DNA of 64,000 nucleotides from Paenibacillus allorhizosphaerae (GTDB lineage: Bacteria > Bacillota > Bacilli > Paenibacillales > NBRC-103111): NCBI RefSeq assembly GCF_910594985.1, contig NZ_CAJVCE010000005.1, forward strand, positions 310,001-374,000. Direction: 5' to 3'. This document shows, piece after piece, positions 1-8,929 of this stretch. Position 1 is the first letter of the stretch, and every line of letters starts with the position of its first letter. The notes below the pieces were generated by a model. That model searched no databases. It saw only the letters and a list, made by a program, of their open reading frames with translations, and was not told where the DNA came from. The translations under genes were made by a program, and so were the position numbers.

Positions 1-1
1 T

Positions 2-466
2 TGGCGCGCGCTGGAACGCTTGTATCGCGATGGCCGGGTCAGAGCGATCGGCGTGAGCAATTTTCAAATTCATCATCTGGAAGACTTGATGCAGGAAGCG
101 GAAATCAAACCGTTGATTAACCAGGTGGAGTTCCATCCGCGCCTTACCCAGCAGGAGCTTCGCCGCTTCTGCAACGAGCAGGGTATCCAGCTTGAAGCTT
201 GGTCGCCGTTAATGCAAGGGCAGCTGCTCGATAACCCGGTGATCGGCGAAATCGCGTCCAACTACGGAAAATCCGCAGCGCAAATCATCCTGCGTTGGGA
301 TCTGCAGCATGGCGTCATCACGATTCCCAAATCAACGAAAGCGCAGCGCATCATTGAAAATGCATCGGTGTTCGATTTCCAATTATCAACCGAGGATATG
401 GAACGTATCGACGCTTTGAACCGGAATGAGCGGGTCGGCCCGGATCCGGACAACTTCGATTTCTGA
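2..466 (+). CDS. Aldo/keto reductase, C-terminal part (cut by window start)
   Basis: The reading frame is open from the first codon of the window and ends at a TGA, so the N-terminal half, including the catalytic Asp/Tyr/Lys region, lies outside. What remains is the back half of an NAD(P)H-dependent aldo/keto reductase barrel: the RVRAIGVSNF strand, INQVEFHP, WSPL, and the cofactor-binding segment ITIPKSTKAQRI. The GVITIPKS pattern is typical of the YtbE/GR family that reduces small aldehydes such as methylglyoxal. The exact substrate cannot be read from sequence. A strong hairpin terminator follows directly. Confidence 0.93.
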   Translation, partial: WRALERLYRDGRVRAIGVSNFQIHHLEDLMQEAEIKPLINQVEFHPRLTQQELRRFCNEQGIQLEAWSPLMQGQLLDNPVIGEIASNYGKSAAQIILRWDLQHGVITIPKSTKAQRIIENASVFDFQLSTEDMERIDALNRNERVGPDPDNFDF

Positions 467-481
467 TGAGCACGCCCCAAA

Positions 482-527
482 AAAGACGCCGTCACTTTCC
501 GTAGAGAAAGGAACGGCGTCTTTCGTT
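482..527 (+). terminator. Rho-independent terminator after the aldo/keto reductase
   Basis: The arms AAAGACGCCGT (482-492) and ACGGCGTCTTT (513-523) form a perfect 11-bp stem. A short T-rich tail follows on the + strand. The next gene is convergent, so the hairpin may serve both strands. Confidence 0.8.
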
Positions 528-536
528 TACACTCAC

Positions 537-2300
537 TTACACTTTAATCTGTTGTACCGACTCGCGCAGCTGGTGGGTCATCCCGCTGAGCTGCGCGGCG
601 GAATCGGCGAAATATCGCACGATATCGAGCTGTTTGTCGGTAAGCTCCCCGATGTGCAGCGTTTGGTCCGAGGTAGCCTTGGCGATGTCCGAAATTTCGA
701 TTACCGTAGCGGACACTTCCTCCGAGCCGGCTGTCATTTGCTCCGTCGCGGCGGAAATATCCTGAATCTGTTCGGTGACTAACCGGAACATCTCCACTAC
801 ATTCGCGAACGACGCCTGTGCTTCGCCGGATAAGCTTGCTCCCGTTCGGACTTCTTCGGCCCCGACCTCCATCGCCTCGCTGATTCGAAGCGATTCGCTC
901 TGCACGTTATGCAGCAATGCGGCAATTTGCCGCGTCGAGCCGAAGGCGTCTTCCGCCAGCTTCCTGACTTCGCCCGCAACGACGGCAAACCCGGCGCCAT
1001 GTTCGCCGGCGCGCGCCGCTTCGATGGAAGCGTTCAGCGCCAGCAGCTTCGTCTGGTTCGCAATCTCGGATACGGCTGCCAATGCGCCTTCAATCTCGCG
1101 CGAATACTCGCGCAGCGTAGAGACGCGTTTGACAGCTTCCTCCGTAGCCGACGAAATCGTTTGAATTTGGCGGTCCATCCGCTCAATTGTTCTTTGACCC
1201 GCTTCCGCGTTTTCCAGCGCGTTCAAGGAAGCGTCGGAAACGGTTAACGAGGCTTCGGATATGCGCTGAATCGTGACCGTAATTTCCTCCATCGAACGAG
1301 CGCTTTCTTCGGAGCTCGTCCGCTGCGTACGCGCCCCGTCTGCAACCTCATTGGCAGCCTTATTGACTCGAGTGTTCATCTCGAGCAAATGTCCTGCATC
1401 GGTCGCAAAGCGATCGGAGGAAACGACCAATTGATCGGACATTTGAGCGATATTAGACACCATGCGTCCGACAATCGCATTGAGGCTGACCGACATTTGG
1501 ACGATCGCTTGATACATCGCCCCGATCTCGTCTTCCGACTTCACCGGGCGTTCCATAAGAATTTTGTTCGCTTCTGCGAACTCGCCGACCGCAATAAGCT
1601 CCGCACCGGACACGATACGCCGCAGCGGTTCGAAGGCACGGAGCAGCACCCAAACGATCAAACCAAGCCCCAGCAGCGTCATTATAATCATCAGAACGTA
1701 ATACGGAACACTTTCACGAATGACGCTGCTTGCAATGCTGCCAATGACTCCCGCTTCCGTGTCGATGCCGATGACCCCAAGCACTGTGCCGTCCGAACGT
1801 TTGATAGGCGCGTAGGAAGAAATATATTTGCCGTATTGCGGATTGTCGATCAGCTCCGAGCTCGCCGTTTTCCCGGCCAGCAGCGACTCGACCGCATCCG
1901 GAGGAATATCGGTCACTTCATTGATCGGCGAAGCGGAATCCGAATCCTTCGGCTGTCCGTCAATCATAATAAGCGGACGTTTGCTTTCGTCGATCCGGAC
2001 AAAATATACGTAAAGAGCTCCAATTTGCGTGCGGTACCGGTCCATCTCCTGACGAAGCGACCAATACAAGTCGTTTTCTTGCGGATTTTTCAAAAATTGT
2101 TCCAGCCGCGAAGTGTCCAACTGCTTGGAGTAGCTGTCGGCCATGCGCGTCCCGTAGCTCGTAATCACTTCGGCGGCCGCCGTTTTCGCATTGCTGGTTT
2201 GCAGCCATATGTAGCCTGCCGACAACAGCAGGATGACCACCATAACGACGGCGGCGATGCGCAGCGCCAATCGTTTCTTTATCGTAGCGAACCAACTCAT
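537..2300 (-). CDS. Methyl-accepting chemotaxis protein
   Basis: This is a membrane chemoreceptor of about 587 residues. A first membrane helix (about residues 12-32) is followed by an extracellular sensor of about 170 residues of Cache type. A second helix near 200-220 leads to a HAMP linker and then a cytoplasmic signalling domain. The hairpin tip is visible as the segment [23 protein letters not shown], split here as [13 protein letters not shown] then [10 protein letters not shown], followed by [14 protein letters not shown]. It should pass ligand binding to CheA/CheW. The start is uncertain. A TTG at 2312 lies only 1 nt after AAGGGG, while the ATG at 2300 lies 13 nt after it; I chose the ATG because it begins a normal positively charged N-terminus. 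The ligand is unknown. It is divergent from nos. Confidence 0.93.
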   Translation of the reverse strand: MSWFATIKKRLALRIAAVVMVVILLLSAGYIWLQTSNAKTAAAEVITSYGTRMADSYSKQLDTSRLEQFLKNPQENDLYWSLRQEMDRYRTQIGALYVYFVRIDESKRPLIMIDGQPKDSDSASPINEVTDIPPDAVESLLAGKTASSELIDNPQYGKYISSYAPIKRSDGTVLGVIGIDTEAGVIGSIASSVIRESVPYYVLMIIMTLLGLGLIVWVLLRAFEPLRRIVSGAELIAVGEFAEANKILMERPVKSEDEIGAMYQAIVQMSVSLNAIVGRMVSNIAQMSDQLVVSSDRFATDAGHLLEMNTRVNKAANEVADGARTQRTSSEESARSMEEITVTIQRISEASLTVSDASLNALENAEAGQRTIERMDRQIQTISSATEEAVKRVSTLREYSREIEGALAAVSEIANQTKLLALNASIEAARAGEHGAGFAVVAGEVRKLAEDAFGSTRQIAALLHNVQSESLRISEAMEVGAEEVRTGASLSGEAQASFANVVEMFRLVTEQIQDISAATEQMTAGSEEVSATVIEISDIAKATSDQTLHIGELTDKQLDIVRYFADSAAQLSGMTHQLRESVQQIKV

Positions 2301-2603
2301 AACTGCAATCAAGCCCCTTCTTTTCTCGTTCCTTTTTTTAACATTCGATACTTTTCGACATTATTTTCTAATTCCCTTCCCATTTGCGAAATGAGATTCC
2401 AAAATTACCTGAAATTTTCATAAAGTTTTCTTAATAATTAGTGCTTTTGGCTTTTTCAGCAAATCTGTCAAAATCATTAGAACTTTTTTCGACAATTCCG
2501 GAATATGGCTCAAGGGCAAGTGAACTTTGGGTATGATGAAATGATAGAAGCCGGGCATGATCGATATGAATCGAGTGAAACCAACTCGCCGAAGAGGGGT
2601 ATT

Positions 2604-3692
2604 ATGGACTATAAAAACGAGCTTTTCCAGAAAGCGAAACCATTTATTGAAACTTGCTACCTGGAACTTGGCAAAGAAGACGCTATCAGTGAACGGTTAA
2701 TCCAAATTACCACGGACATCGACCGGTACGGGTATTACGAACATACGGCGGAAGAACTGTCTCATGGCGCCAAATTGGCTTGGCGAAACAGCAACCGCTG
2801 CATCGGAAGATTGTTTTGGCAAACACTTGAAGTTGTGGATGCCCGCCATCTGGAGAAGGAAGATGAGATTTATGCAGCACTTTTGAACCATATTCAAACG
2901 GCCTGCAATGGCAGCAAAATCAAACCGATGATCACCGTGTTCAAACCCAAAAGAAACGGAGCGCAGCAGATCCGCATATGGAATCATCAACTTATTCGTT
3001 ACGCAGGATACGACACATCTGGACTAATCATCGGAGATCCGGCCTCGCTCTCCTTCACTACATTTTGCGAGAAACTGGGGTGGATAGGCACAAGAACCCC
3101 GTTCGATCTGTTGCCGCTGGTCATCCAAACGAAACAGAATGCTCCCAGATGGTACAACCTGCACGAGGACGTCGTGCTGGAAGTGCCGATCGAGCATCCG
3201 GAATTTCCGTCTTTTGCCGGTTTGCAGCTAAAATGGTATGCCGTGCCGATCATTTCGGATATGATGCTTGAAATCGGAGGGATCGAATATACGGCGGCGC
3301 CTTTTAATGGCTGGTACATGGGGACGGAGATCGGGGCAAGAAATTTCGCGGATCCGTTTCGTTATAATATGCTGCCAAAGGTGGCATCGCTGCTGGGGCT
3401 CGATACGGAGAAGAATATTACGCTCTGGAAAGATAAGGCTTTGGTGGAGCTGAACATCGCCGTCCTTCATTCGTTTAAAACGGCCGGCGTGACGATCGTA
3501 GACCATCATACCGCAGCGGCGCAATTGAAAAGGTTCGAAGAGAACGAGCGGGCATGCGGACGCGAGGTCACCGGAGATTGGACGTGGCTGATTCCGCCCG
3601 TTTCTCCCGCGACGACTCATATTTTCCACAAATCGTACAATGATGAAAGGCTTTCGCCTAACTTTTCGTATCAGAACCGACCGTTCGAATAA
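2604..3692 (+). CDS. nos: Bacterial nitric oxide synthase oxygenase
   Basis: This is a heme- and pterin-dependent oxygenase that converts L-arginine to citrulline and NO. The heme-ligand Cys is residue 66 in the signature [10 protein letters not shown]. Further hallmarks are [13 protein letters not shown], the arginine-pocket region [12 protein letters not shown] with its Glu, and WTWLIPP near the C-terminus, where pterin binds. At 362 residues it matches the usual length of bacterial NOS, which has no reductase domain and borrows electrons from general flavodoxin reductases. The ATG at 2604 was chosen over upstream in-frame codons because GAAGAGGGG lies 4 nt before it and the protein then matches the family length. 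No dedicated reductase gene is adjacent. In Bacillus, NOS-derived NO protects against oxidative stress and antibiotics. Confidence 0.97.
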   Translation: MDYKNELFQKAKPFIETCYLELGKEDAISERLIQITTDIDRYGYYEHTAEELSHGAKLAWRNSNRCIGRLFWQTLEVVDARHLEKEDEIYAALLNHIQTACNGSKIKPMITVFKPKRNGAQQIRIWNHQLIRYAGYDTSGLIIGDPASLSFTTFCEKLGWIGTRTPFDLLPLVIQTKQNAPRWYNLHEDVVLEVPIEHPEFPSFAGLQLKWYAVPIISDMMLEIGGIEYTAAPFNGWYMGTEIGARNFADPFRYNMLPKVASLLGLDTEKNITLWKDKALVELNIAVLHSFKTAGVTIVDHHTAAAQLKRFEENERACGREVTGDWTWLIPPVSPATTHIFHKSYNDERLSPNFSYQNRPFE

Positions 3693-3733
3693 CGACACGC
3701 ACCATGTAGCCGTCTCTCCTCCGTCCCCCGTTT

Positions 3734-4954
3734 CTACTTTCCTCTTGCCAACAACAAATAGCATAAGACCGCTCCCGTTTCCGCGACGGCGATAACGATG
3801 CCCATCGGCACGGCGGTTCCGCTGCCGCCAAGTCCGACGAGCGGGCTGACCACACCGCCGATAATGAACGACAGCAGGCCGAGCAGCGCGGAGGCGCTCC
3901 CTGCGGATTGACCGTACTTTTGCAGCGCCAACGACGTGCCGGACGTCGAGACGATCCCTACGCTCGATACGACCAGGAACAGTGAAGGCAAAATGAGCGG
4001 CAATCCGGCCCCCGCCAGAATGGCTATTAGGAGACAAACGCCCCCGATAAACGCGATCCCGAGACCGCTGGTCAGCAGTCTGATCTCACCGACCTTCCCT
4101 GCCAGTCGGCCCGTCATTTGGCCCGCGGCTATAATGCCGAGTCCGTTCATGGCGAAGATGACGCTGAACATTTGCGGCGATACGCCGAAAATGTCCTGCA
4201 AGACGAACGGCGAGCCGGCAATATAAGCAAACATGCCGGCAGTCACCAGCCCCTGCGCGAGCGCAAAGCCGATAAAGCTGCGGTCGCCCGCCAGCTTGCG
4301 GAACGTCGCCAGCGTGTTGCGAATGCCGCCCTTGGAACGGCGATCCGCGGGCAGCGTCTCCGGAAGACCGAACCGGACGGCGGCCAGCATAACCGCTCCG
4401 ATACAGCAAAGGACGACGAATACGCCCCGCCACGACGTCCATTGCAGCAGCTGTCCGCCGAATATAGGGGCGAGGATCGGCGCCGCGCCGTTCACTAACA
4501 TCAGGAGCGAGAAAAATCGGGTCAGTTCCGGGCCCGAATACAAATCCCTGACAATCGCGCGCGACAACACGATGCCTGCCGCTCCGGCCAGCCCTTGTAT
4601 AAAACGTAGTGCAATAAACACCCATACGTTCGGGCTGTACGCGCATAGCAGCGAGGAGACGGTATATACGGTAAGTCCGATAAATAGCGGATAGCGTCGC
4701 CCCCGCACATCGCTCATCGGGCCGCTCAGCAGTTGACCGAGCGCGAGGCCGAGCAAACAAAAGGTAAGGCTCAGCTGCGCCTGCGACGTGCCGGTTTGCA
4801 GATCGCCCGCCAGTGCAGGCAAGGCCGGAAGGTACATATCCAGCGAAAGCGGGCCGAACGCCGACAGCAAACCCAACACGATGACCAATCGGGTGCGGCG
4901 GAAACGGGCGAATGGCCCGGAGGGTGGTTCTGTTACATCTGGCCGGTTGCTCAT
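3734..4954 (-). CDS. Bcr/CflA-type multidrug efflux MFS transporter
   Basis: This 406-residue membrane protein has 12 predicted helices. It carries the drug-proton antiporter signatures of the Bcr/CflA group: LSAFGPLSLDMYLPALPAL at the start of helix 1, GPMSDVRGRRYPL in the loop 2-3 motif, and RFIQGLAGAAGIVLSRAIVRD. The group exports bicyclomycin, chloramphenicol or other small molecules; the actual substrate is not known here. The ATG at 4954 has GGAG 8 nt upstream; an upstream GTG at 4963 overlaps that ribosome binding site and is less likely. A near-consensus promoter with an inverted repeat over the start region lies at 5000-5045, so repression is likely. Confidence 0.93.
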   Translation of the reverse strand: MSNRPDVTEPPSGPFARFRRTRLVIVLGLLSAFGPLSLDMYLPALPALAGDLQTGTSQAQLSLTFCLLGLALGQLLSGPMSDVRGRRYPLFIGLTVYTVSSLLCAYSPNVWVFIALRFIQGLAGAAGIVLSRAIVRDLYSGPELTRFFSLLMLVNGAAPILAPIFGGQLLQWTSWRGVFVVLCCIGAVMLAAVRFGLPETLPADRRSKGGIRNTLATFRKLAGDRSFIGFALAQGLVTAGMFAYIAGSPFVLQDIFGVSPQMFSVIFAMNGLGIIAAGQMTGRLAGKVGEIRLLTSGLGIAFIGGVCLLIAILAGAGLPLILPSLFLVVSSVGIVSTSGTSLALQKYGQSAGSASALLGLLSFIIGGVVSPLVGLGGSGTAVPMGIVIAVAETGAVLCYLLLARGK

Positions 4955-5001
4955 GGCAATCACTCCAAACCGTTCTGTTTATAAGATGAAATGAGGCATC
5001 C

Positions 5002-5045
5002 TACTTAAAAAAAGTAAGTATACTGCCGAATCTTTTTATTGTCAA
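5002..5045 (-). promoter_or_regulatory. Sigma-A promoter with operator-like repeat for the MFS gene
   Basis: On the minus strand TTGACA (5040-5045) and TATACT (5017-5022) are separated by exactly 17 bp. Immediately downstream, overlapping the -10 box, is TACTTAC, a run of seven T and AAGTA. This is an imperfect inverted repeat placed where a repressor would act. No regulator gene is adjacent. Confidence 0.65.
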
Positions 5046-5083
5046 TTGGCGTGCACTGGACCCGTTGGAGCGGCGCTTGCGGC

Positions 5084-5112
5084 AAAAAAATAAGACTACC
5101 GTGTCGGCAGCC
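5084..5112 (-). terminator. Rho-independent terminator of the FUSC gene
   Basis: On the minus strand GGCTGCCG (5112-5105) pairs with CGGTAGTC (5101-5094), using two G-U pairs and a 3-nt loop. The sequence TTATTTTTTT follows. It lies 36 bp after the stop of the gene at 5148. Confidence 0.8.
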
Positions 5113-5147
5113 TTATCGCAATTCGGAATCTTATCGTAAAAATGCGT

Positions 5148-6074
5148 TCATATCGTATTCACGAAACGCTGCAGCTCATTGGCTACGGCGTACAGATTGG
5201 CTCTGTTCTCAAACTCGCTTCTCGATTCCGGCAGCGGCAGCTTCTTATGGTACTCCCTGATGATGCGAAGCACTTGGCTAAAATCGTCCATGCCGTCGTG
5301 ATTATTCAAATTTCGGCTGAGCTGCTGGACGAAATCACCAATCCGGATGCCTTGCTCCATCTTAGCGTTAATCAGCGAGATCGCCGGGAGCATGCGCTCG
5401 AGAATTTCAAACTGCTTTCGTTTGAGTTCAAAATACTGCTCGTACGGATTATATCTGCGCAAAGGGTTGTTTTCCAAGTCCAGCAGCACGAGCCGCTTGG
5501 CCTTCTGCAGGGCGTCCGCCAGCAAAAGCAGTTCTTTCCCGTCCCAGAGCGTGCTCCCTTCCTTCAAATAGAGCGCCATTTCATTGAGAATGGCGGAAAT
5601 GAGCCGATCGACCTCTTCCTTGCAGCGGTTTAATTCCTTATCGATGCTGGGCATATACCAATTGATTAAGAGCGCCACGCCAAGACCGATCACAATAACG
5701 AACACTTCGTTCACAAAAAAATCAAGATTCGCCGTCCGATGCATATAAACGTGCATCACGATGACGGAGCTGCTGGCGATCCCTTCCTGAATGCGCAAAC
5801 GGACGCAAAGCGGAATAAACAGCAGCAAAAATACTAGAAACGCATAGGGCTGATAGCCGATCAACTGAAAGAGTATCGTGGAAGCGACAAGACCGGCCAA
5901 ACAAGCGAAAAATCGGCTGACAACGGCATGAACGGACTGCTTTCGCGATTTTTGAATACATAGAAGCGTTAATATCCCCGCCGCGGAATAATACTCAAGC
6001 TGAAGCGTTTGCGCCAGCAGGATGGAAATACTGACGCCGACGGCGGTTTTGATCGTCCGGAAACCAATCTTCAT
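5148..6074 (-). CDS. Aromatic acid exporter (ArAE/FUSC) family membrane protein
   Basis: The protein has 308 residues: an N-terminal block of about five to six membrane helices (residues 5-150), with VGVSISILLAQTL, AGILTLLCIQKSRKQSV and YGYQPYAFLVF-like stretches, then a soluble helical C-terminal half. This matches the ArAE_1 plus ArAE_1_C architecture of Firmicutes proteins such as YqjA. Members are thought to export aromatic acids, but function is rarely tested. The ATG at 6074 is preceded by GGGTGAG and begins at the conserved MKIGFRTIKTA motif; an upstream extension to 6203 looks like leader sequence. An inverted repeat TTATGT-N11-ACATAA (6125-6147) in the upstream region could be an operator. 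Confidence 0.85.
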   Translation of the reverse strand: MKIGFRTIKTAVGVSISILLAQTLQLEYYSAAGILTLLCIQKSRKQSVHAVVSRFFACLAGLVASTILFQLIGYQPYAFLVFLLLFIPLCVRLRIQEGIASSSVIVMHVYMHRTANLDFFVNEVFVIVIGLGVALLINWYMPSIDKELNRCKEEVDRLISAILNEMALYLKEGSTLWDGKELLLLADALQKAKRLVLLDLENNPLRRYNPYEQYFELKRKQFEILERMLPAISLINAKMEQGIRIGDFVQQLSRNLNNHDGMDDFSQVLRIIREYHKKLPLPESRSEFENRANLYAVANELQRFVNTI

Positions 6075-6336
6075 CGCGCTCACCCGCTTATGTTTTTGGG
6101 TTTCATTGTACACCCGGCAAGGTGTTATGTAAATATAGTTAACATAAAATGACGATATATAGAAATAGTTCTTATTGAAATCGTCATATTTTCGTCTTTT
6201 CACATCGAAAAAACTATTATTCGTGCATAAAACGATATTCCATGTAAGGTTATATCACACATACCATCGCATCAAGACGTTTCCAGTCAATCTGAACCGA
6301 CTCGAATCAGGGGTAGAGATATACGAAATAAATGTG

Positions 6337-6450
6337 TATAATGAAATGCGTTGATTATCGGAACCGACTTTTCTGAGAGTGGAAAGTCTTTTGTTTTAAA
6401 GCATTTGTCACTAATCGAGCGGACCGCGACTTTTCTGAGACTGAAAAGTC
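6337..6450 (+). promoter_or_regulatory. Leader of the SulP gene with two matching hairpins
   Basis: A TATAAT box at 6337-6342 has no clear -35 element. It is followed by two hairpins in the untranslated leader. The first is GACTTTTC (6366-6373), loop TGAGAGT, GGAAAGTC (6381-6388). The second is GACTTTTC (6428-6435), loop TGAGACT, GAAAAGTC (6443-6450). Stem and loop are repeated almost exactly 62 nt apart. The pair ends 12 nt before the ribosome binding site AAGGAG. A role in RNA- or protein-mediated control is inferred; the class is not recognised. Confidence 0.5.
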
Positions 6451-6479
6451 CAAATGACATATAAGGAGTGGAAGTTTAT

Positions 6480-7934
6480 TTGTTGTACCAAAAATTGAAA
6501 ATCGGTTGGTTCAGTAACGTCCGGAAAGATTTGCTTTCCGGGATGACGGTAGCCTTAGCGTTGATTCCAGAAGCGATCGCCTTCTCTATTTTGGCAGGAG
6601 TAGACCCGATGGTCGGATTGTACGCATCCTTTTGCATTGCGGTGACGATCTCTATAGTCGGTGGACGAATGGGCATGATTTCCGCCGCGACAGGAGCCAT
6701 GGCATCGTTGATGGGACCGTTCATCGTCAAACATGGAATCGAGTATCTTTTCGCCGCAACGATCATGACGGGCATCATTCAGTATCTCATGGGCGTTCTG
6801 AAATTCGGGAAATTCATTACATTTATCCCTCATTCCGTAGTTACCGCTTTTGTAAATGCGCTTGCCATCATTATTTTCATGGCTCAGCTGCCAAACTTCC
6901 GCGGCGCAAACTGGCAAATGTATGCCATGGTTGCAGGTACGCTTGCGATCATTTACCTGCTTCCGCTTCTTACGAAAGCCGTGCCTTCCGCGCTTGTTGC
7001 GATTATTATCATGACGATCATTTCAATCACCTTGCATCTTGACCTTCGTACCGTTGGCGATATGGGTGAAATCACGCAAGCCTTGCCTTTTTTTCATATT
7101 CCTGATGTTTCGCTATCTTTCGAGGTCCTCTGGACCCTATTGCCGCTTTCGTTTGCGCTTGCTATCGTGGGCATTACCGAATCCCTGATGACCGCAACGA
7201 TCGTTGATGAAATGACGGAAACCAAAAGCGATAAGAATAAAGAAGTCAAAGGGCAAGGGATCGCCAACGTCGTTTCGGGCTTTTTTGGCGGCATGGCCGG
7301 CTGCGCCATGATCGGACAAACGGTCATCAACGTAAAATCCGGGGGCAGAACGCGCCTATCGACCTTTGTATCGGGCGTGTTTCTCCTATTCTTAATCTTG
7401 GTAATGGGAAATGTGGTCAAACAAATTCCTATGCCGGCGCTCGTCGGCGTTATGATCATGGTCTCCATCGGCACATTTGACTGGGGCTCCCTACAAACAA
7501 TCGCGAAAATTCCGCGCAGCGATGCGCTCGTCATGGTCATCACGGTCGCCATTGTCGTCGCAACATCGGACCTGGCCATTGGGGTTATCTCAGGCGTCAT
7601 TTTAAGCGCTCTTATCTTTGGTTGGAGATCGGCGAAAATTAAAGCACATGAAACGATACAAATGAACGGAACGAAAGTATACCATATTTCCGGTCAGCTC
7701 TTTTTTGGCACAATGTCGCACTTTGTAGATCTGTTTGCTTACAGGAACGACCCGCAAGCCGTCATTATTGACTTTAGTGCCTCCCACGTTTGGGACCATT
7801 CGGCGGTAACCGCTATTGCAAAAGTGCTGCTCAAGTATCAGCAAATCGATAAAAAAGTAACGATAATCGGCTTGAACGAAGAAAGCAAAAAGCTTATTGA
7901 GCAGGTAGGTCTCGCTGCCCCATCAGGGCACTGA
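6480..7934 (+). CDS. SulP family inorganic anion transporter
   Basis: This is a 484-residue secondary transporter of the SulP/SLC26 family, which moves sulfate, bicarbonate or similar anions. The family opening LLSGMTVALALIPEAIAFS and LAGVDPMVGLYASF are clear, as are repeated membrane helices to about residue 385. A cytoplasmic STAS domain follows (about 390-484, with VIIDFSASHVWDHSAVTAI). The GTG at 6468 overlaps the ribosome binding site AAGGAG, so the TTG at 6480 (11-nt spacing) is the likelier start. It is similar in size to B. subtilis YbaR. It stands alone with its own leader and terminator. No sulfate assimilation genes are nearby, so bicarbonate or another anion is equally possible. 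Confidence 0.92.
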   Translation: MLYQKLKIGWFSNVRKDLLSGMTVALALIPEAIAFSILAGVDPMVGLYASFCIAVTISIVGGRMGMISAATGAMASLMGPFIVKHGIEYLFAATIMTGIIQYLMGVLKFGKFITFIPHSVVTAFVNALAIIIFMAQLPNFRGANWQMYAMVAGTLAIIYLLPLLTKAVPSALVAIIIMTIISITLHLDLRTVGDMGEITQALPFFHIPDVSLSFEVLWTLLPLSFALAIVGITESLMTATIVDEMTETKSDKNKEVKGQGIANVVSGFFGGMAGCAMIGQTVINVKSGGRTRLSTFVSGVFLLFLILVMGNVVKQIPMPALVGVMIMVSIGTFDWGSLQTIAKIPRSDALVMVITVAIVVATSDLAIGVISGVILSALIFGWRSAKIKAHETIQMNGTKVYHISGQLFFGTMSHFVDLFAYRNDPQAVIIDFSASHVWDHSAVTAIAKVLLKYQQIDKKVTIIGLNEESKKLIEQVGLAAPSGH

Positions 7935-7940
7935 AAAAAG

Positions 7941-7976
7941 AAGCACATTGGCTGAATGCCAAATGTGCTTTTTTAT
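7941..7976 (+). terminator. Rho-independent terminator of the SulP gene
   Basis: The arms AAGCACATT (7941-7949) and AATGTGCTT (7962-7970) flank an inner GGC/GCC pair. They are followed by a T-run from 7969. Confidence 0.9.
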
Positions 7977-8101
7977 TTATATTCGACGACTCATTGTGTC
8001 GAATTAACATCCAGGACGAGTTCTCGCTTTGTTTCTCTGCCTTAATTTGAATAAATGGAGTATAATGGAAGTCGGGTTTTAAAAGGAGGAATGAGAAGGC
8101 T

Positions 8102-8290
8102 ATGTCGGAACAATTGAATAAGGAAATACTTGAAGAGTTGAAAAAAATAAATGATAAATTGGATACCATGGATCAGCACAGAGGGTTATCGACCCCTCTT
8201 AAATTTATCGCAGTGATATTAGGGGTTACTGTGATTGGCCCCCTCATCCTGCTGGTAATCGGGATGATCACCCGGTTTTTCAACTTTTGA
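8102..8290 (+). CDS. Small membrane protein with N-terminal coiled coil
   Basis: This is a 62-residue protein. Residues 1-28 are charged and helical (EILEELKKINDKLDTMDQ), a likely short coiled coil. Residues 33-58 form one hydrophobic membrane helix. The ATG follows AAAGGAGG at 12 nt and a closer GAGAAGG. The family is not recognised. The layout, a cytosolic coiled coil on a membrane anchor, suggests an interaction or scaffold role, but this is only inference. It appears to be monocistronic. Confidence 0.7.
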   Translation: MSEQLNKEILEELKKINDKLDTMDQHRGLSTPLKFIAVILGVTVIGPLILLVIGMITRFFNF

Positions 8291-8403
8291 TCGCGAAAGT
8301 CTAGCCTGTTAGCGCAGCGCTAGTCGCACTTCGGAGATTCACATCAGACGGTCGGGAGCACATGGCACTCCCCGCCTTCTATTGGTGCTTCGCCAACCGT
8401 CGA

Positions 8404-8866
8404 TTATTTGATCGGTATGCAGAGATCCATTTCAAAAGCTTGCTCATTGCCATTCAGTCTCTCATTATACTCAAACATACTTTCGTAAAAGTATTCGTAC
8501 GTATAACCCGCACGCTGTCGCTCCCATCCTTCGTTCCAAACTCCATAAAGATCCTTTGCATCGTCAGATAAACTCTTGTGAATGACGGCATAGGGTGGTA
8601 ATGGACGTCATCTCCTCGACCGCCTCTTCCGCTGTTGTAAGATTGCCTTTTATCACTTTTATTGCATTGGGAAGGACGAACGGTTTGTACGCCTCTGATC
8701 CTTTTAACTCGAGTTGGTGAATTCCGATTCGCTTCCTGGCATTCTCGGCCAAGGTCAACGCCTCCTTATATTGAAGTATACCTAGCATTATATATAATTT
8801 TCCAAACGAGGTTATGTCATTTTTTATCAACTTGTTAAGGATATCAACTAACTTTAATACTCGATG
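8404..8866 (-). pseudogene. Frameshifted effector-binding (GyrI-like) domain gene remnant
   Basis: Two overlapping minus-strand frames look like one protein. The first (8866 down to about 8585) reads LVDILNKLIKNDITSFGK through IKVIKGNLTTAEEAVEEM. The second (about 8580 down to 8404) continues with YAVIHKSLSDDAKDLYG, then YTYEYFYESMFEYNERL, and ends FEMDLCIPIK. The ending resembles the C-terminus of GyrI-like effector-binding domains of AraC/MerR-type regulators. A one-base shift near the ACCACCCTATGCC stretch breaks the frame, and no DNA-binding domain or good start is present upstream. I read it as a decayed fragment. A small intact protein in the first frame is the alternative. Confidence 0.45.
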
Positions 8867-8888
8867 TTACGATAGTGCGGAAAACAAC

Positions 8889-8922
8889 AAAAAAAACCGT
8901 CCGGTGTTTTATTTCCGGACGG
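8889..8922 (-). terminator. Rho-independent terminator of the S-layer-homology gene
   Basis: On the minus strand CCGTCCGG (8922-8915) and CCGGACGG (8904-8897) form a perfect 8-bp stem. A run of eight T follows. Confidence 0.9.
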
Positions 8923-8929
8923 CACTGTA

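Noticed and set aside
775-2423. Long + strand open frames opposite the chemoreceptor gene (for example 1389-2423)
   Set aside because: They are complementary-strand shadows of a clear chemoreceptor, with no ribosome binding site and no recognisable protein.
6366-6450. SulP leader hairpins as an ANTAR dual-hexaloop target
   Set aside because: The loops have 7 nt and do not show the required A1/G4 hexaloop pattern; the class is left open.
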